Counted from the stretch's first letter, positions 1 through 12,733 are shown. The stretch is DNA of 64,000 bases from Polytrichum commune (GCA_950295325.1 OX485808.1:434501-498500), one strand, 5' to 3'. Translations and numbers: made by a program. The notes: generated by a model from the sequence alone, not told the origin.

Positions 1-58
1 AGGTGCCTATGTTAGTCAATCACCAAACGCATGCATGTCCAAAAATCATAAAATCTTC

Positions 59-76
59 ATATATATATATATATAT
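59..76. repeat. AT dinucleotide microsatellite
   Basis: Nine uninterrupted AT units. The surrounding 1.6 kb (1-1700) is AT-rich and I see no gene or recognisable element in it, apart from a locally GC-richer patch at 1330-1560 that does not look coding. Confidence 0.9.
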
Positions 77-1703
77 CATGTTTTGAGTCAAAGTTGGATA
101 CCTTCTAGATTCTTGAGATGGAAAATCATAAATGATCTGCAACGGTTTTCTCTTGAATGAGAACATGAAATTCTTGGATGTAAAACTATATGAGAAACCA
201 TTTTTAGGTCATTATCCGCAACTTTGATATTGCATAGGTAACTATGCCCATCAATCAATCACCAAACAAACACATGTACATATGGTAACACATTCTCTGT
301 TCATTTTGTAGGAGTGGTATTCATTCTTCATTCGTACGATTTCAATAAGTTAACATAAACTAACTAAGATCGCTTCATTTTTAGCAAAGCCTTAGTCAAC
401 CTTATCCACTATGCCTACCATCTCTACTTCCGTACCCTACACCCGCTCAAAATGAGTCTCCACAATGTCTTTATCCCAAGTCTTGGATAAACCTAACAAA
501 AACTATCTGACCACACTCCACTATTACATATGATTTGGTGTGGTCCACACTATTCATCATCGGTCCTTGTGAAAGATTTTGCAAATCAATGGGTGACAAC
601 CAGAGAAGGTGACATGGGACACTTGATGTTGCAAGACAAGTCATATATGAGCCACTCTAAAAGAAAAATGGCACATCAATAGTAACGTCACACTTAATAT
701 TTCCAAAAATTGTATATAACACAATCAAATGAGGAAAGAACTTGCACTCTTTGGAGCCAAGGTGAAAATCTTCAAAGTTCTTGAAATGAAGTTCATAGAC
801 GACACGGATGGATATCTTTCGAATACGTACATGTTAAAATAGGATATGCTTCTACACAACATAAACCATCAAGGCACCTAGTGTGCCTCACAAAGTGTTA
901 TATGCCTGAAATATCACGTATTATTGACCCTAGAATCGGCATGTATTTAGTGTAAATGCCCAATATTTGATGAGCGTCCTATAGAAATTTCCAAAAGTGA
1001 CAAGGTGACTTGGGACTTTCATCCTCTATTTAAAGGGTACACACACACATATCCAATACCAACAACTAATTTTAAATCAACACCTATGAATCTTGCGTAA
1101 AATGTACACATAGATTTTGAGAATGTACATCACCTAAACATATGATATAAGTGTTTGGTTTTAGGTCACCGACAAATGAAAATTAAAATCCTAATAAATT
1201 TTCATACAATATATGTGGTGCTAATATTTGATTTTATAGTCCAAGTGACCATGACACATGATCCATTTGATGCCATGTAGGAGTCCATGTAGACTTTTAC
1301 ATCCATTTTGCATTCACACACTTACTCCGTTGGTCCCTCAAGCGTAGTGTGGAGCGAACTTGGACCGGCTCCGCCTTTTCCACCAATGAGAGTGCTTGAA
1401 GTGAGCTGGTCACGGGCTCTCAGCCTCGTGTGTGAAGGTGCCCTTTTTCTTGCCTTTACCCTTTGACCGCACATTTCAGGCGAAAGGACCTTCCATAAGA
1501 CTTTAGATCTCAGGAGAAATAAGGGAGACCAAAAGGAAGCTTGAACCTTCAAGAAGAGAGTTAATCTTTCCGTTTCAAAAATATCATTTGCCCATAGTCA
1601 CTAAGAAATCAATTTTTATAGTTTGTTGGGGATAATTGTGTCAATGAAGGAAAGATAAGTTACTGTGAGATTGGCTATAAAGTTACCACCCTATCTTGCT
1701 CAA

Positions 1704-2278
1704 CACTACACAAAATATGAAATTTAGTGTTTGATTAGATTTAGTGTTTTACCACCCTACTCTGCTCAACACTAATTTTCAATTCTTTGATAATTAGTGT
1801 TAGACATAAATGCGCCGCCGCCGCCTTCCTTGTTGCCACCTCTTTCCTACTAAACACTAAATTTGTGTATGTAACTTTCACATATTACCATAGATGATAT
1901 TTAGTGTTTGAGTCTACATTTAATGTTACTTACTTTCATAGGGTTAGTGATATTTAGTGTAGTGTTCGTATTTAGTGTATCTAACACTACATATCATATT
2001 TAGTGTAGTTTTCAGTTCCTTGACAATTAGTGTTAGACATAAATGTGATGCTACCTCCCTACTGTCACCTCCTTTCCTAACACTATATATATATATCATC
2101 TTTTTTCCATATCCTTACTAACATTAAATTCAAACATGTAACTTCCATATATTATCATAGTTGATATTTAGTGTTTGAGTTTACATTTAATGTTACTTAC
2201 TTTCATAGGGTTATTGACATTTAGTGTATGCGTTTGTATTTAGTGTATCAAACACTAAATATCCTTTTTAGTGTAGTG
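1704..2278. mobile_element. CACTA-type non-autonomous element (MITE)
   Basis: The ends are inverted: CACTACAC at 1704 and its complement GTGTAGTG ending at 2278. Many subterminal copies of the motif AACACTAAATAT and its complement lie inside, the usual arrangement for transposase binding in the CACTA (En/Spm) superfamily. No coding capacity is visible. The inside is a diverged tandem duplication (about 1776-2009 and 2011-2278), each unit holding the same TTAGTGTTAGACATAAATG and CATAGGGTTA blocks. The flanking triplets (CAA and GAT) do not match, so no target duplication survives. A related partial copy lies at 36698 in the opposite orientation. Confidence 0.6.
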
Positions 2279-3941
2279 GATGGAAGAACATGTGTCTAGT
2301 TTATCTTTTGTTACCTTCTTTCCAATTGAACTTACATGATATGAAGTGCACAATCACAAATACTAAGGTGAAAGGAAGGGATTAAGACCATGGACTGCTA
2401 ATGTGAAATGTGGTATGACCTATTGGCTTACACGGTGGACATGTAATATTGGTGACTGGAGTTGAGGTAAAAAGACTAATGTTTGACAAATCAATTATAA
2501 TAAGAATCAACTAAGGAGACGGAAAGCCTTGCAAGGGTGATTAACTGCATTTTCAAGTTACACTTAAAAGGTTAATCGGCACAAGACCAATGACCACACC
2601 AAAGTGCCCTTGGCTTTGGTACATTAACAACAAAAATTTTTGGGATACTTCATGCAAGATTATTGACGATGGTTGTGCCTTCACTTGCACACCGCACAAG
2701 GTCCAAGTAAAATGAACTCATTGCAAGACTATGGCATGGTTAAATAGTGTGAGATTGAAAGTTTGCCACAAACGCATGTACTATTATCGAGAGACTCTAA
2801 ACCCTTATTCATGAATAATTGTGTGGATTATTAGTCTGCATCCTCAATAACCTAACATGAACCTACGTCTTGTCCTGGTCAAACTTATTTGAGACACCTA
2901 GATAATACGCAAATCACCCTTTTAAATCTTCCACGAGCGTTCCTTTATTTTTCATTTTTTATAAACTAAATCTATTCAAACAATATTGTATTTGGTGCGT
3001 TGGAAACCTCATGATCTTACAGAGCACACAACTTGACCATTCCAACAATACAATCCACACTCAACACCCATTATGTTGGTTTTACGTTATTTAACTTGGT
3101 CCACACACCTTACATGTTGTTATCACCGGTCAACATTAGGTGCAATACTATATAGACGCATATGTCAATCTATCACTAGACATGGCTAGGAATGCATTTT
3201 GCCATCACGAATTCATACATTTGGAAGGTGAAAACCCAACATACTCTCTACGATCCAAAAATGGTCACCAAAAACAAGTTGAATGTGAAAGTGATACCGG
3301 AAACCCCAAAGTAATTTAGCGGAGCCTAGTTGAAATGAACCGCCCCCCTACTTCTCATGGATCGATGATCGATGGATGCGTTTACACAGACGCCCACTAA
3401 CCGCAAGCCCACCATCTACATTCTCCGTTTCATAATGCACCAGGGGTGTACATTCTCTGTTTTGTTATGTACCAGTGGTGTACATTCTCCTGTAGTTTGT
3501 GGCCCCGGTCCTCTTTAATTGCATCAAATCAAGTGCTCACTCTGTCGAGTTTTTTTGTCACATTGATTGCACCAAATTGATTGCACCGAATTCGATAGCT
3601 TAAGGACTTTCATCATCATCAACAACAACAACAACAATAACCGATCAAGTTGACATTCTTCCCATGGTGGTCAATGAAAGGGATCGGTTTCTTCTTGTGT
3701 GGAGTAGTTGGGAAAACGCAACTTAAACGGTCCATTTTGAGATTGCAAATCTAGATCGGTGTATGAATGAATTCCCTTCTCCCGACTCGTCAAAGGTTGT
3801 GGCGTGTTTGTTCTTATCCAACGCACGGACATAGCTCAAGGAGGCTCGGGTTTCCATAGTGTCTATATATGTGAACTCATTCATTGCGGATGAAGTGGCT
3901 CTAAGGTAGAGGATGCTAAAACCGTTGCGTGGAACATATAT
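2279..3941. other. Intergenic stretch, nothing recognised
   Basis: AT-rich sequence with only short non-coding-looking open frames on either strand. It includes a short CAT/CAA trinucleotide run at 3611-3637. No domain, TIR or RNA gene was recognised. Confidence 0.5.
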
Positions 3942-4205
3942 AATATGATTAAGTTTACAAGGATGTGATTCTAGCAATCGAAAAGGGACTCCAACGCACC
4001 AAAATATTACTTATATCGACTCTGCATGCAAATATTAAAAGGGTTGGAAATTTAGTTGGTGGATGATTCAAAGTCAATATGGGAGTCTGATGTGTAGGGT
4101 GGGTGGACATCCTCGTAACCAATATGTACTTTATTGTGCAAGGTTTGAAGGTGTTGGTGTTGGGTGGGGTGTTCGTTTTAGCATCATCGACCTTGAGTGA
4201 ATACA
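3942..4205. repeat. Dispersed repeat copy 1 (pair with 5545-5760)
   Basis: This stretch and 5545-5760 share ordered blocks in the same orientation: a GGGA(C/T)TCCAACRCACCAAAAT block, a TTATTGTGCAAG block and a GGTGTTGGT...GGTTTTAGCA block. They are two diverged copies of one unit of about 220-260 bp. No coding function is visible. Confidence 0.55.
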
Positions 4206-5064
4206 TGTCCGCTATAGGTTTAGGGTCAATTCATTTTGGTTGGGTCCCACTAGACTAATCTCTGGGGTGTTTAAAAACATATCCGGTGTCAAATAAGCTA
4301 AAACGCATATTAGAATATGTCACTACGATTTCCCCTTCCCAATGGGTGAGTTTACTTAGACACCACGTAGCTCAAGCTGTTGGGCGACATGATCGACATC
4401 GTAATTCAAATCTAATCTAATGTGGCAGTCTAATTAGGGTGGCTTCCATGACTTGTGCCCTAGTGGCAAGTTACCTATGCCATTGTATATGGTTGCCACC
4501 CAATGATTGCAAGATCATTTACTTTTCATAGTTCACATGTTTTTTTAGAACAAATCAAAGTAGATTTAATTGCTCAAAAAAGAAAACACCAAAGACAAGG
4601 TAACCCCCCAAAATTAGGAACCGTCCACAAGGCTCAAGAAACAAATACCCATTCTTGGGCCTAACATGTCGCTCTTACAACCAATCACGCCTCTCGTACA
4701 CGAAATCCTTTCCAATACATCAAGAACATCAACGTTTAGCCACATTCGAAGCTCTTGCACAATCCCTCTCGGCACGCTCCCACTCAAGTCAATCAAAGCA
4801 TTAAACAAATTACGACAAAAACGTTAGGAGGAGGCCTTTGAACTTGATTGAACACAAGGTCATTCCCGTTTTTTAATTTTTGATTTTTAATTATACAAAT
4901 AATAATGATAAATCCAAATAAGCCAACGGATGAAAGTACGAAGGAACACCAAAAGCAAACTAAACTTCTCAAGAACCTTAAAGGGGCAAACTCTTATCAA
5001 AGAGGCACACCACCAAGGGCCTTGCTTCATCGGAATGGAGTGAAGCTACCACTTGATGTTAAAG

Positions 5065-5190
5065 CCCCACATTGCCAAACACGTCGCGCGAGAGGACAAT
5101 CAAAGAAGCAACAATGTTCCGCCGACTCCAAGTTATTGCCACCGCAATGAGGGCATTTGACATCCACCTCATGTGAGAATCCACCTCTCC
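5065..5190 (-). pseudogene. LINE-type reverse transcriptase zinc-binding (zf-RVT) relic
   Basis: On the minus strand one frame reads CPHCGGNN, then ESAEH, then a Cys and PLARRVW about six residues later. This is the CxxC...H...C layout with a downstream tryptophan seen in the zinc-binding domain at the C-terminus of plant non-LTR retrotransposon reverse transcriptases. The frame closes after about 45 residues and no RT core is recognisable upstream. A further minus frame at 4614-4808 (64 residues) may belong to the same decayed element but carries no motif I know. The call rests on this one motif. Confidence 0.4.
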
Positions 5191-5544
5191 CTCATTCACC
5201 GTGGCCGCTTTGTGAAGATCCGATGAAAGAGGAAGACCATCAACCTTTGAAACTCGAGCTTGTGGCGCAACTTAATATTAATCTTGGATACTAGGTAGAG
5301 GTGATGAATTTTGGGGCTCTTGTGAATGCCTTTGCATCAATCTTGTGGATAATCTTGCATTGATCTTGTAATCTTGTGAACATTAATCTTGTGATTGCCT
5401 TTGGAGTGTTGGATGTGAGAGGTAAGTGGTTTAGTGAGGATAGTAGAAATGTTGAAAGTCATAGGTTTAAGGTAGATGTTGTTAAAAACCGTTGCTTTAA
5501 GTGACGAGCGTAGATATTATTATTACATTTAAGAAAAAAAAAAA

Positions 5545-5760
5545 AACGAACCTCGATTACAATTCAAAGGGGATTCCAACACACCAAAATGTTTCTTATT
5601 TGAATTCCGTGTGCAAAAGTTACAAGGGTTCATGGGAGCTGATGTGAACGTGATGTACACTTTCAAGAACAATATGTTTTTATTGTGCAAGAACTTCGGG
5701 GTGTTGGTTTTGGATGGTGTGTTGGTTTTAGCACCATCTACCTCATGATATCATGCTCTC
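5545..5760. repeat. Dispersed repeat copy 2 (pair with 3942-4205)
   Basis: Diverged direct copy of the unit at 3942-4205, sharing the CCAACACACCAAAATG, TTTTATTGTGCAAG and GGTTTTAGCACCATC blocks. Confidence 0.55.
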
Positions 5761-5769
5761 TCCATATGC

Positions 5770-5868
5770 ACAAGGGCTTGAAGTTCATCGCCCTTTGTAC
5801 AATATCTAGAACTAGGGTAGATGGTACCACTAGTGAAAGTGGTACATCTACCATGATCCTAAATATTA
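5770..5868. repeat. 96-bp hairpin repeat, copy 1 of 3
   Basis: The core is an imperfect inverted repeat: GGTAGATGGTACCACT (5817-5832) pairs with AGTGGTACATCTACC (5838-5852) around a 5-base loop. The outer arms AATATCTAG and CCTAAATATT extend the stem. Direct copies lie at 6366 and 6736. Confidence 0.7.
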
Positions 5869-6045
5869 AAACACATCCATGTGACAATTTGTAAGGCTCA
5901 TGTGCTACATCCGATTGTTGTGGTCGAGGTCTTTAATTTATAGTGTACAAAAACCTTAGAGACGAAGCAATAGACTAACCAATATAGGTTGTAGTGGCCA
6001 ATCAAGCTGAATTCCTTGTAGAAAGCTCAATCCAATTTAGTAATG

Positions 6046-6235
6046 GACTGAACATTCTCTTTCTCTTTAAGTGAACACATAGACCCTCCCAATTGTGTCA
6101 GCATTCGAACTTAAAGCACAAAATCTACGTGTTGAGCACATAGTTCAATCTCATGTTGTAACACATACCTTTTTGGTGTCCCTTCTTAACTATATGTCTT
6201 GCCATATACCACGCTCAATTAGGTGTGCAATTAGA
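6046..6235 (-). mobile_element. MITE-1, partial copy
   Basis: Diverged remnant of the MITE-1 family on the minus strand. It keeps the blocks for a tract ending in CCTCCCAATTGTGT, CACATAGTTCAATCT and ATACCACGCTCAAT in family order, with no recognisable termini. Confidence 0.4.
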
Positions 6236-6365
6236 AAGAACGTTCACGTGATTAAATTTTGCCTCCACAATTTTAATGTATCCATGTGGATGCCTTGTTG
6301 CTGCCGAAGGTTTGGATTTCTGTGCATATTAGTTACCTGGAAAGCCAAAGATTCTCTCTTACTGA

Positions 6366-6460
6366 AAGGGTCCACAAGTTCATTGCCTTTGTCCAATATC
6401 TAGGATAGAGGAAGATGGTACCCATGGTGAAAGTGGGACATCTACCGCGTTCCTAGATAC
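6366..6460. repeat. 96-bp hairpin repeat, copy 2 of 3
   Basis: Same unit as 5770. The arms ATATCTAGGAT and GTTCCTAGATAC enclose AAGATGGTACC and GGGACATCTACC. The stem is preserved although individual bases differ between copies. Confidence 0.65.
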
Positions 6461-6735
6461 GGGGGCAGAAGTCATGGATTTCGGGGCCTATGTGGTTATG
6501 TGTGAGATTCATCAAGATGTATGGTTGGCATACCCAAACCAACATTGAACCTAAAACCAACACTATGTACCACAGTCGTACAATTGTGGGTTTCAATTAT
6601 AATTTTGTATCATTATGGTACATATTGTCGGTTTTGGGTATATGTACCTTATCCATATATGGTGTTGATCACCGACCTTGCATCACATCACGTAAGGTCG
6701 GTGATGAAATCGAAGCTGCTATTTATACAGACTAC

Positions 6736-6832
6736 CTAAAGTTCCATCACCTTTTTCTCGATATCTAGGATTATGGTAGATGTATTATTTTCACGAGTGG
6801 TACGATCTTCCCCGATCCTAGAAACTGGACAG
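6736..6832. repeat. 96-bp hairpin repeat, copy 3 of 3
   Basis: The most diverged copy. It keeps the outer arms ATATCTAGGAT and GATCCTAGA and the inner GGTAGAT / TACGATCTTCC pairing. Confidence 0.55.
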
Positions 6833-7644
6833 AGGTGATTGGGGCCCTTGTGTGAATGTATTGAAAGCCCTTCTCCTAGGAAGGGAAGGGAAACTGACTA
6901 GAAACCAAATCACCCTTGCTTAACCCTTTTATTGCTCTTGGTGAACCGAGGGGTCATTTGTTGTTGGGAGAGTGTTCTAAATCTCCCACTTGTCATGATG
7001 ATTCTTATATATTTAAAAAAGAGATAGGCGCAAATCTTGTTAGAATTTGATTTGATATGAAGGAGAACAATGCTCCGCAGTGAATTTGATCCTCATAGAA
7101 GGTCACTACGACTCGAGGGAGGAGGCAAGCTTTCTTGCTTGTGGGTGTTGCCCGTTCGAGGAATCAACTATCTCATCACTTTGGGCAACAACCCAAAGAA
7201 ATTATGCTCCAAATATGGCTTTTACGTCCAATATGTGAGACACCCATCATTTGGTCAATGAACTTTGATTGTCTCTGGAAGAGGCATATGATCTTCAAAT
7301 TTGAAGATTCAAATTCTCACATGTATGTTTCCCAATTGTGCACATATGTCTTTATTTTAATTGAGGGTCTACATCCATCCAAATTTAGAGAAATCATGAT
7401 TCTCACTAGTTGCCCCAACTTGATAACTTCAACTTTGCAACCGTTGGATCTTCTCAAATTTTGTTGGAATGATGATTTTGTTGTTCCCACCCTATTCCCA
7501 CACCATCACTACAAAGTTGGCTTCTACATGCAAGCAACCGATGAAAACAAATGTTGATGTTAGTGAGCTCAAATGCCCTTGACATCAAAGGTGGTACAGA
7601 ATTCCAAGTTCATTGGAATGCACCCCTAGGGCAACAAAGGGTTA

Positions 7645-8006
7645 AGGTAGACGTCCTTAATTTGGTTACTTATGTCAATTGGACATCTACATACCAAGAT
7701 GTGTTTAGAAAAGATTAGGCTACGTGCTCCAAATATGTTAACCATTCTAAACTTAATAGTCAACATATCGGGTGAGTGGGCGTGGATGGGTGGAGAGAGG
7801 AGGGGCTAAATGACCATTTAATGAGCACAACTCATAATCTTGACTTTGATAAGGAATAACATATTCATATGAGCTCCAAAAATGATAAGGAAAGTTGCTA
7901 TGGCCTTGATTTAGATTCAACTACCATCTCCTACTTAAACGAGTGTTTCCTATCCAAAGAGACGTGGGCTATCCTTAAAAAGTAATCAATTAAGACCTGT
8001 CTACGC
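7645..8006 (+). mobile_element. MITE-1 copy
   Basis: A 362-bp element flanked by TA on both sides (7643-7644 and 8007-8008). The terminal inverted repeats are AGGTAGACGTCCTTAAT and, on the other strand, GCGTAGACAGGTCTTAAT. The inside has no coding capacity. It holds the family blocks TTAACCATTCTAAACTTAATAG, GACCATTTAATGAGCAC and CATATGAGCTCC. TA target duplications suggest Tc1/mariner-type mobilisation. Confidence 0.7.
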
Positions 8007-8688
8007 TAATGAAGCGGTACCATCCGATTATGAATGCAAATGCCCTCCCGCGTCACAAGGTGCCTATATAGTGTGCTTGTTATAACCTTATTTGCATCTA
8101 CCTCCTACCAAGTTCTTGGCGACTCTTTGAAGAAATGTGTTGTGGATGTTTGGTTCAATTTTGGTCTCATTTGTATCCAAGCATTTACGTTTTTGCATAC
8201 ACTATCTGAAATTAGCATTCCCATCAAGTTATGGAACTTGTATTTTTATCCAGTCTCATCAAAGATCAAGTGATTTTGATTTGTCTTTAATTTCTAGTTA
8301 TGTTTTGAAAAGGAAAAAAACTTTTAAGATGATTTGGTGGAGATCAAGATAATAATAATAATAATTTATCCTTTACAACTTTCTATTATATATGTCAACT
8401 TCAATATATGGTCTTTGATGTGCATATTCCAATATACATGTCTTTTGTTCAAGTATTTCCAAGTTTTTAGGGGTAAGAAAGGCTTGAAGAGAAGATATCT
8501 TTCCTCATCAACAATGCATGTTTTCTTATTTAGTTTTGTTATAGTAGTCAAAGTGATGCTCACTAGCATAGTAAGACTCCTATGTCTTCAAATTACTTAG
8601 AGAGAATGCTACTTTCATGCATAAATCTAACTGATAATCGTAAGTTTCTGCAAATTCATCTACTTAAATTTTTTGATATATTGTTCTC

Positions 8689-9256
8689 CCTCTTTAGTAT
8701 GACACATTTGGGTAACACAAAAAAGTCTTATTATCGAGGTGTCGTCTTCTCATTAATATGACAAAATGGCGTAAAGTTGTCGTATTATCGAGGGAATATG
8801 AAAACGTAAGTAATATGAGCTTAAAATGTATATATACAACAAGTTTAAGCAATATAGATGCTATTAAAGAATAACTTATAACTCCAAACAAATACAAATA
8901 TTCTCAAGAATTACTGAAATAAGAGTCCAAAGATCTATGGTGTTGCCTACTCAAGTCAACCTTAAGATCAAAGTCTTGTGCGTAATTGGTTTTCAAAGTA
9001 ACATCCACCAACTCATCAAAACTCAATTCTAGCTCAATAATCTCTTCCCCTTCCATCAGAATGTAAATCTCGATTGACACCTCATCATCATCCAATAATA
9101 AGTGAAGTTCCCAAGTAGTTCCCAAGTGAAAATGGATGTATTTTAGATGTACACAACATAGATGAAAATAATTTTTTAGCAATAACTACCTCTTTAATAT
9201 GACAAAATGGAGAATCTAAATGTCGCATTATCGAGTGTTGTAGTCGCATAAAAGAG
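8689..9256. mobile_element. Possible pogo/Tigger-like DNA transposon remnant
   Basis: Both ends carry variants of the same short module: CCTCTTTAGTATGACAC at 8689 and, in reverse complement, CTCTTTTATGCGAC ending at 9256. Between them the module CTCTTTAATATGACA...GTCGTATTATCGAGG recurs (8752-8800 and 9190-9240), each copy nearly palindromic. Inside, a minus-strand frame (8904-9182, 92 residues) is rich in Glu and Asp (DDDEVSIEI and GEEIIELELSFDELVDV) and ends in SYFSNS. An acidic tail occurs in pogo/Tigger transposases, but no catalytic domain is present here. Assignment to that superfamily is inference from the termini and the acidic frame. Confidence 0.35.
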
Positions 9257-9290
9257 AAAATTTCAGACTAAAAAGTTTGGTCTCGCAAAA

Positions 9291-9405
9291 ATGTGAAGAT
9301 TCTTGTGCTCATTAAATGGGTGTATAGGTGAACCCCCGATTATGTTGACCATGAGTCTGAAGTTTCAAACAACAATTTCAGAAGTGAATCTAAGCACATC
9401 TACCT
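9291..9405 (-). mobile_element. MITE-1, 5' end fragment
   Basis: Reverse-oriented fragment. It keeps GAAGATTCTTGTGCTCATTA, CCCCGATTATGTTGACCAT and the terminus GCACATCTACCT followed by TA. A second terminus-like GGTAGACGTG lies just downstream at about 9442. Confidence 0.45.
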
Positions 9406-9449
9406 TAGTATGAATGTTTGTGTGTCCAAGGTAGACGTGTTTATAATGG

Positions 9450-12218
9450 CTGCTTAATTCCCAACATTTGAAATATGTGAGTATCTTATATAAAGTGAAG
9501 ATTACATCAACACATTAGCAAATTTTATTGAATGACAAGAACATTGAGATTGTGATTGTTTAAAAAGTCAAGATATATATTTTTAAACTTAGAAAGTGCT
9601 ACTTGTAGAGGCTTGTAGATTTCCTTAGACAATTTTCTTTCATGTATGTACATTGCAAACTTGAACATGTACATCCGGAATTGGAAATTGTTTAACCCGA
9701 AGGCCAAAGCTTTATGCACATACTAACACAAATTGTTCATGTGTCATAAAACAAAGGATGCAAGAAGTGGGAATTTCGGGAAGCGAGGTTTGTTGTATCT
9801 ATCGATTTAAAGATCACATCCATATGGTTGGTGTTCTCAAATAATTTGGTGAACTCCATGCAAGCATATTGGGTTTGAAATTAGATCAATGCCTCATAAA
9901 TCAAGATTACATAGGTTTGGGTTAAAACCAATGCATCTTGACTTTTTAAACAATCATTACAAAGTCAAGAACATTGTTTTGATACCTCTTGGGTATATAT
10001 TTTAATGATTTTACAATACTTGATATCAGTAGGGTATGAATATTTAGGGACATTTGAAAATTTCAATACGATTTAGGTATATATACCATGCAAGAACCTT
10101 CATACCTAGGAAAACTTACCCTAGTGTCAGGATGATATCATGATAACATTAACCCAAATAGGAACTCATATATGGAAGGATACTCTCATCTTGTGATATC
10201 CGCTAACTATCAATTCCTAAGTGGTATTACACTTTTGATACCAATTTGGTTGGTTATTTAATACCATAATAAACATAGTGTATTGCACTGCATACACACA
10301 ATCCTATACTGGCTAAAGGGCTCCCCATTAGCCACACAAGATGAATCCTTTTGATACATACACACATATATTTACAAAGAACATGGACAAAGAAAAATTA
10401 CTCTAGCCAAAACCAAATTCAAACATATATCTACTGGCTATCTAATGAAAGAAACTGATAAGAAACTATCTAGTTTTTTTTTGGAAAGCCTTTAGAATAT
10501 GTGATGATCAATTCAACCAAACATTAAAAATTCAAATACAAACATTACAGAGGATATAAAAAAAAACACACTTGTTTATGCCCGTCACACACACAAACGC
10601 CAATTGTACTCTATGCCCAAGTAATGCCCAGGTAGATCACTCATACATGTATTTAATAACCCATATGCGACGGAAGGGTATTTATCATGGGGCTATTTAT
10701 CTAAGAAATTAAAAATTCTTTACACCCTATTGGTACAGATAAATCTAAATTTTGTCATTTTAGATGACCCTATTTGTATTTATAAAGTCGCAAGTGAACT
10801 AGTTTCTAGTACCCTATGTTCCTTATAATTTCTATATTTGACCCCATGAATGACAAATCATAGGACTCTTGAAAGTTTGTAGTGAAAATTCAATAAACCA
10901 TGTCTAGACTGAAGACATCAAACAATGTACCAAAACCCTCGTCATCCAAATTTTTCATTCAGGAATTTGGATTGAAAATGGATAGTTTTTCATCCATTGA
11001 CCACCATAAAATGCATTGTATACCTCTACCTCAATATTTTTTTCTCTACCTACTATTCCCAACCCTATTTTAGATTAAAATAATTAGATAAATTGATGCA
11101 TTATATGGTACCCTTATTTTTTTATACACACAACTTTGTAATTGAAGAGGTGCTTCATTATATCGAAGAATTGTATAAATTTTCTCACAAATGAATAAAA
11201 AATACCCTACATTCTTTCTCACATGCTTTAATAAATTTTCGCGAGTGCCCTACCCGGGAAGTAATGACAAAGACACATGGGCACACCTCCTACCCAAATG
11301 CGTAAATCAACATATCAAAGGCCTACAAATAGCCAAACATAACAAAGCGATACACCCAGTAGTCAAAACTTTACAAACCCATTAACCCACTGGATTCCTT
11401 ACGCTAGTGCACGCTGGAACCATTAATAATAAAACACCACACACAACACTCCCGGCATGGCCACTCCCTTGCCAATGCACTTAGTGAACCCTACCAATGC
11501 CTCACGCAATTAAGACCTGACATCATGGAAATATGACCCATTAATCGACATACTAAGACATAGGGGTGGAACATTTCCAATAAAAACCATCACATTACAA
11601 GTACGCAACGCCATCCACAAATGATCACTTGAAAAGCTTAAAGGCCTTCAAATCTTTAAATCCATCTTCAAAAACTTAATGAAATCCTTGCACCAACACA
11701 TCATAAAATTCTTACATACCTAGTCCTTAATGAAAGAAAACTAGACTGAAGACAAGTGCATGTTACTCCCCTCCCCTCTCCTCTCTCCCCCCTCCATAGG
11801 CCCTTATACATCAAATTAAGTGTCACGTTTGGAAACCCCCCCCCCCCCCCAAACCTTTCAACAAAAAAACATAATCCTTGCCTTGCATCACAGTGACACA
11901 TGATCAATGTAAGGAAAACATACTCACATTCATGTTGGTGCAATAATACCGATATTTCTTCCTTTTTTTCTTTTCTTTCCATATGAGATATTAGAGTTTA
12001 AGGCTATTCTTCAAACAAGGCCCAAACATGGCATGTCTACCTTATTTCAATTTTCACAAATATGCCTCACTATTCATAAGTGATTTTCTTTGTTTTTGTT
12101 TTGTTTGTTTTGTTTGTTTTGGTGGAAACCTCACAAAAACATGAACATTGACCATTAAGGGCCATTTCCTAAAGGACCAAATGATGTGCAGAGTTTAGAA
12201 ATTATTTTCGAAGATGTA
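9450..12218. other. Intergenic stretch, nothing recognised
   Basis: AT-rich DNA with no domain, RNA gene or bounded element that I can support. It contains a 14-bp poly-C run near 11838-11851 and GTTTT-type repeats near 12095-12120. Confidence 0.45.
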
Positions 12219-12588
12219 AGGTAAGCGGGTCACTTCTCTCTTTGCACCCACTTCTCGTAGGATATGCAATACACAATTAGTGCAAGATGATAAGCAAATC
12301 CAAACAAATCATGTTTGTAGCCACTTTCCTTTGTACTTTTTGGTGCTTGTATGAGTATCCTATCCATTGTCAAAAGTGAAGATTCGTTGAGTTATTGAAA
12401 CGATCATATAGGTTCTCCCAATTGTGTTGACTATTGCGCCTAGAATGGTTAACAAGGCTCAAGCACGTAGTCCAATCTTTTTCAACACATGTTTATGGGG
12501 CGTTTGTTCTTAGATTCACACCCAACCATACACCACTCAAATATAACTGTCCGTTTAAGATCAAACATTGAATTAGGCAAATCCATCT
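12219..12588 (-). mobile_element. MITE-1 copy
   Basis: A 370-bp copy on the minus strand, flanked by TA at 12217-12218 and 12589-12590. The terminal repeats are AGGTAAGCGGGT and, on the other strand, AGATGGATTTGCCTAATT. Family blocks are in order: CACTTCTCGTAGGATATG, CCAATTGTGTTGACTATT, GCCTAGAATGGTTAAC and CATACACCACTCAAATATA. Confidence 0.7.
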
Positions 12589-12733
12589 TACATGAATCGG
12601 TGAGGACCAAAAAAATGGGTGATTGCTTTTAGGGAGAATGAGATCGGGGACACACATCCTCTTCTTCTTGACGCAGGAAACAATCATCGATACCACTAGT
12701 AACTAAACCAAATTAACTTTTGGGAAGTAAATA

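Noticed and set aside
1322-1552. GC-richer minus frame of 76 codons
   Set aside because: No domain and no splice or promoter support.
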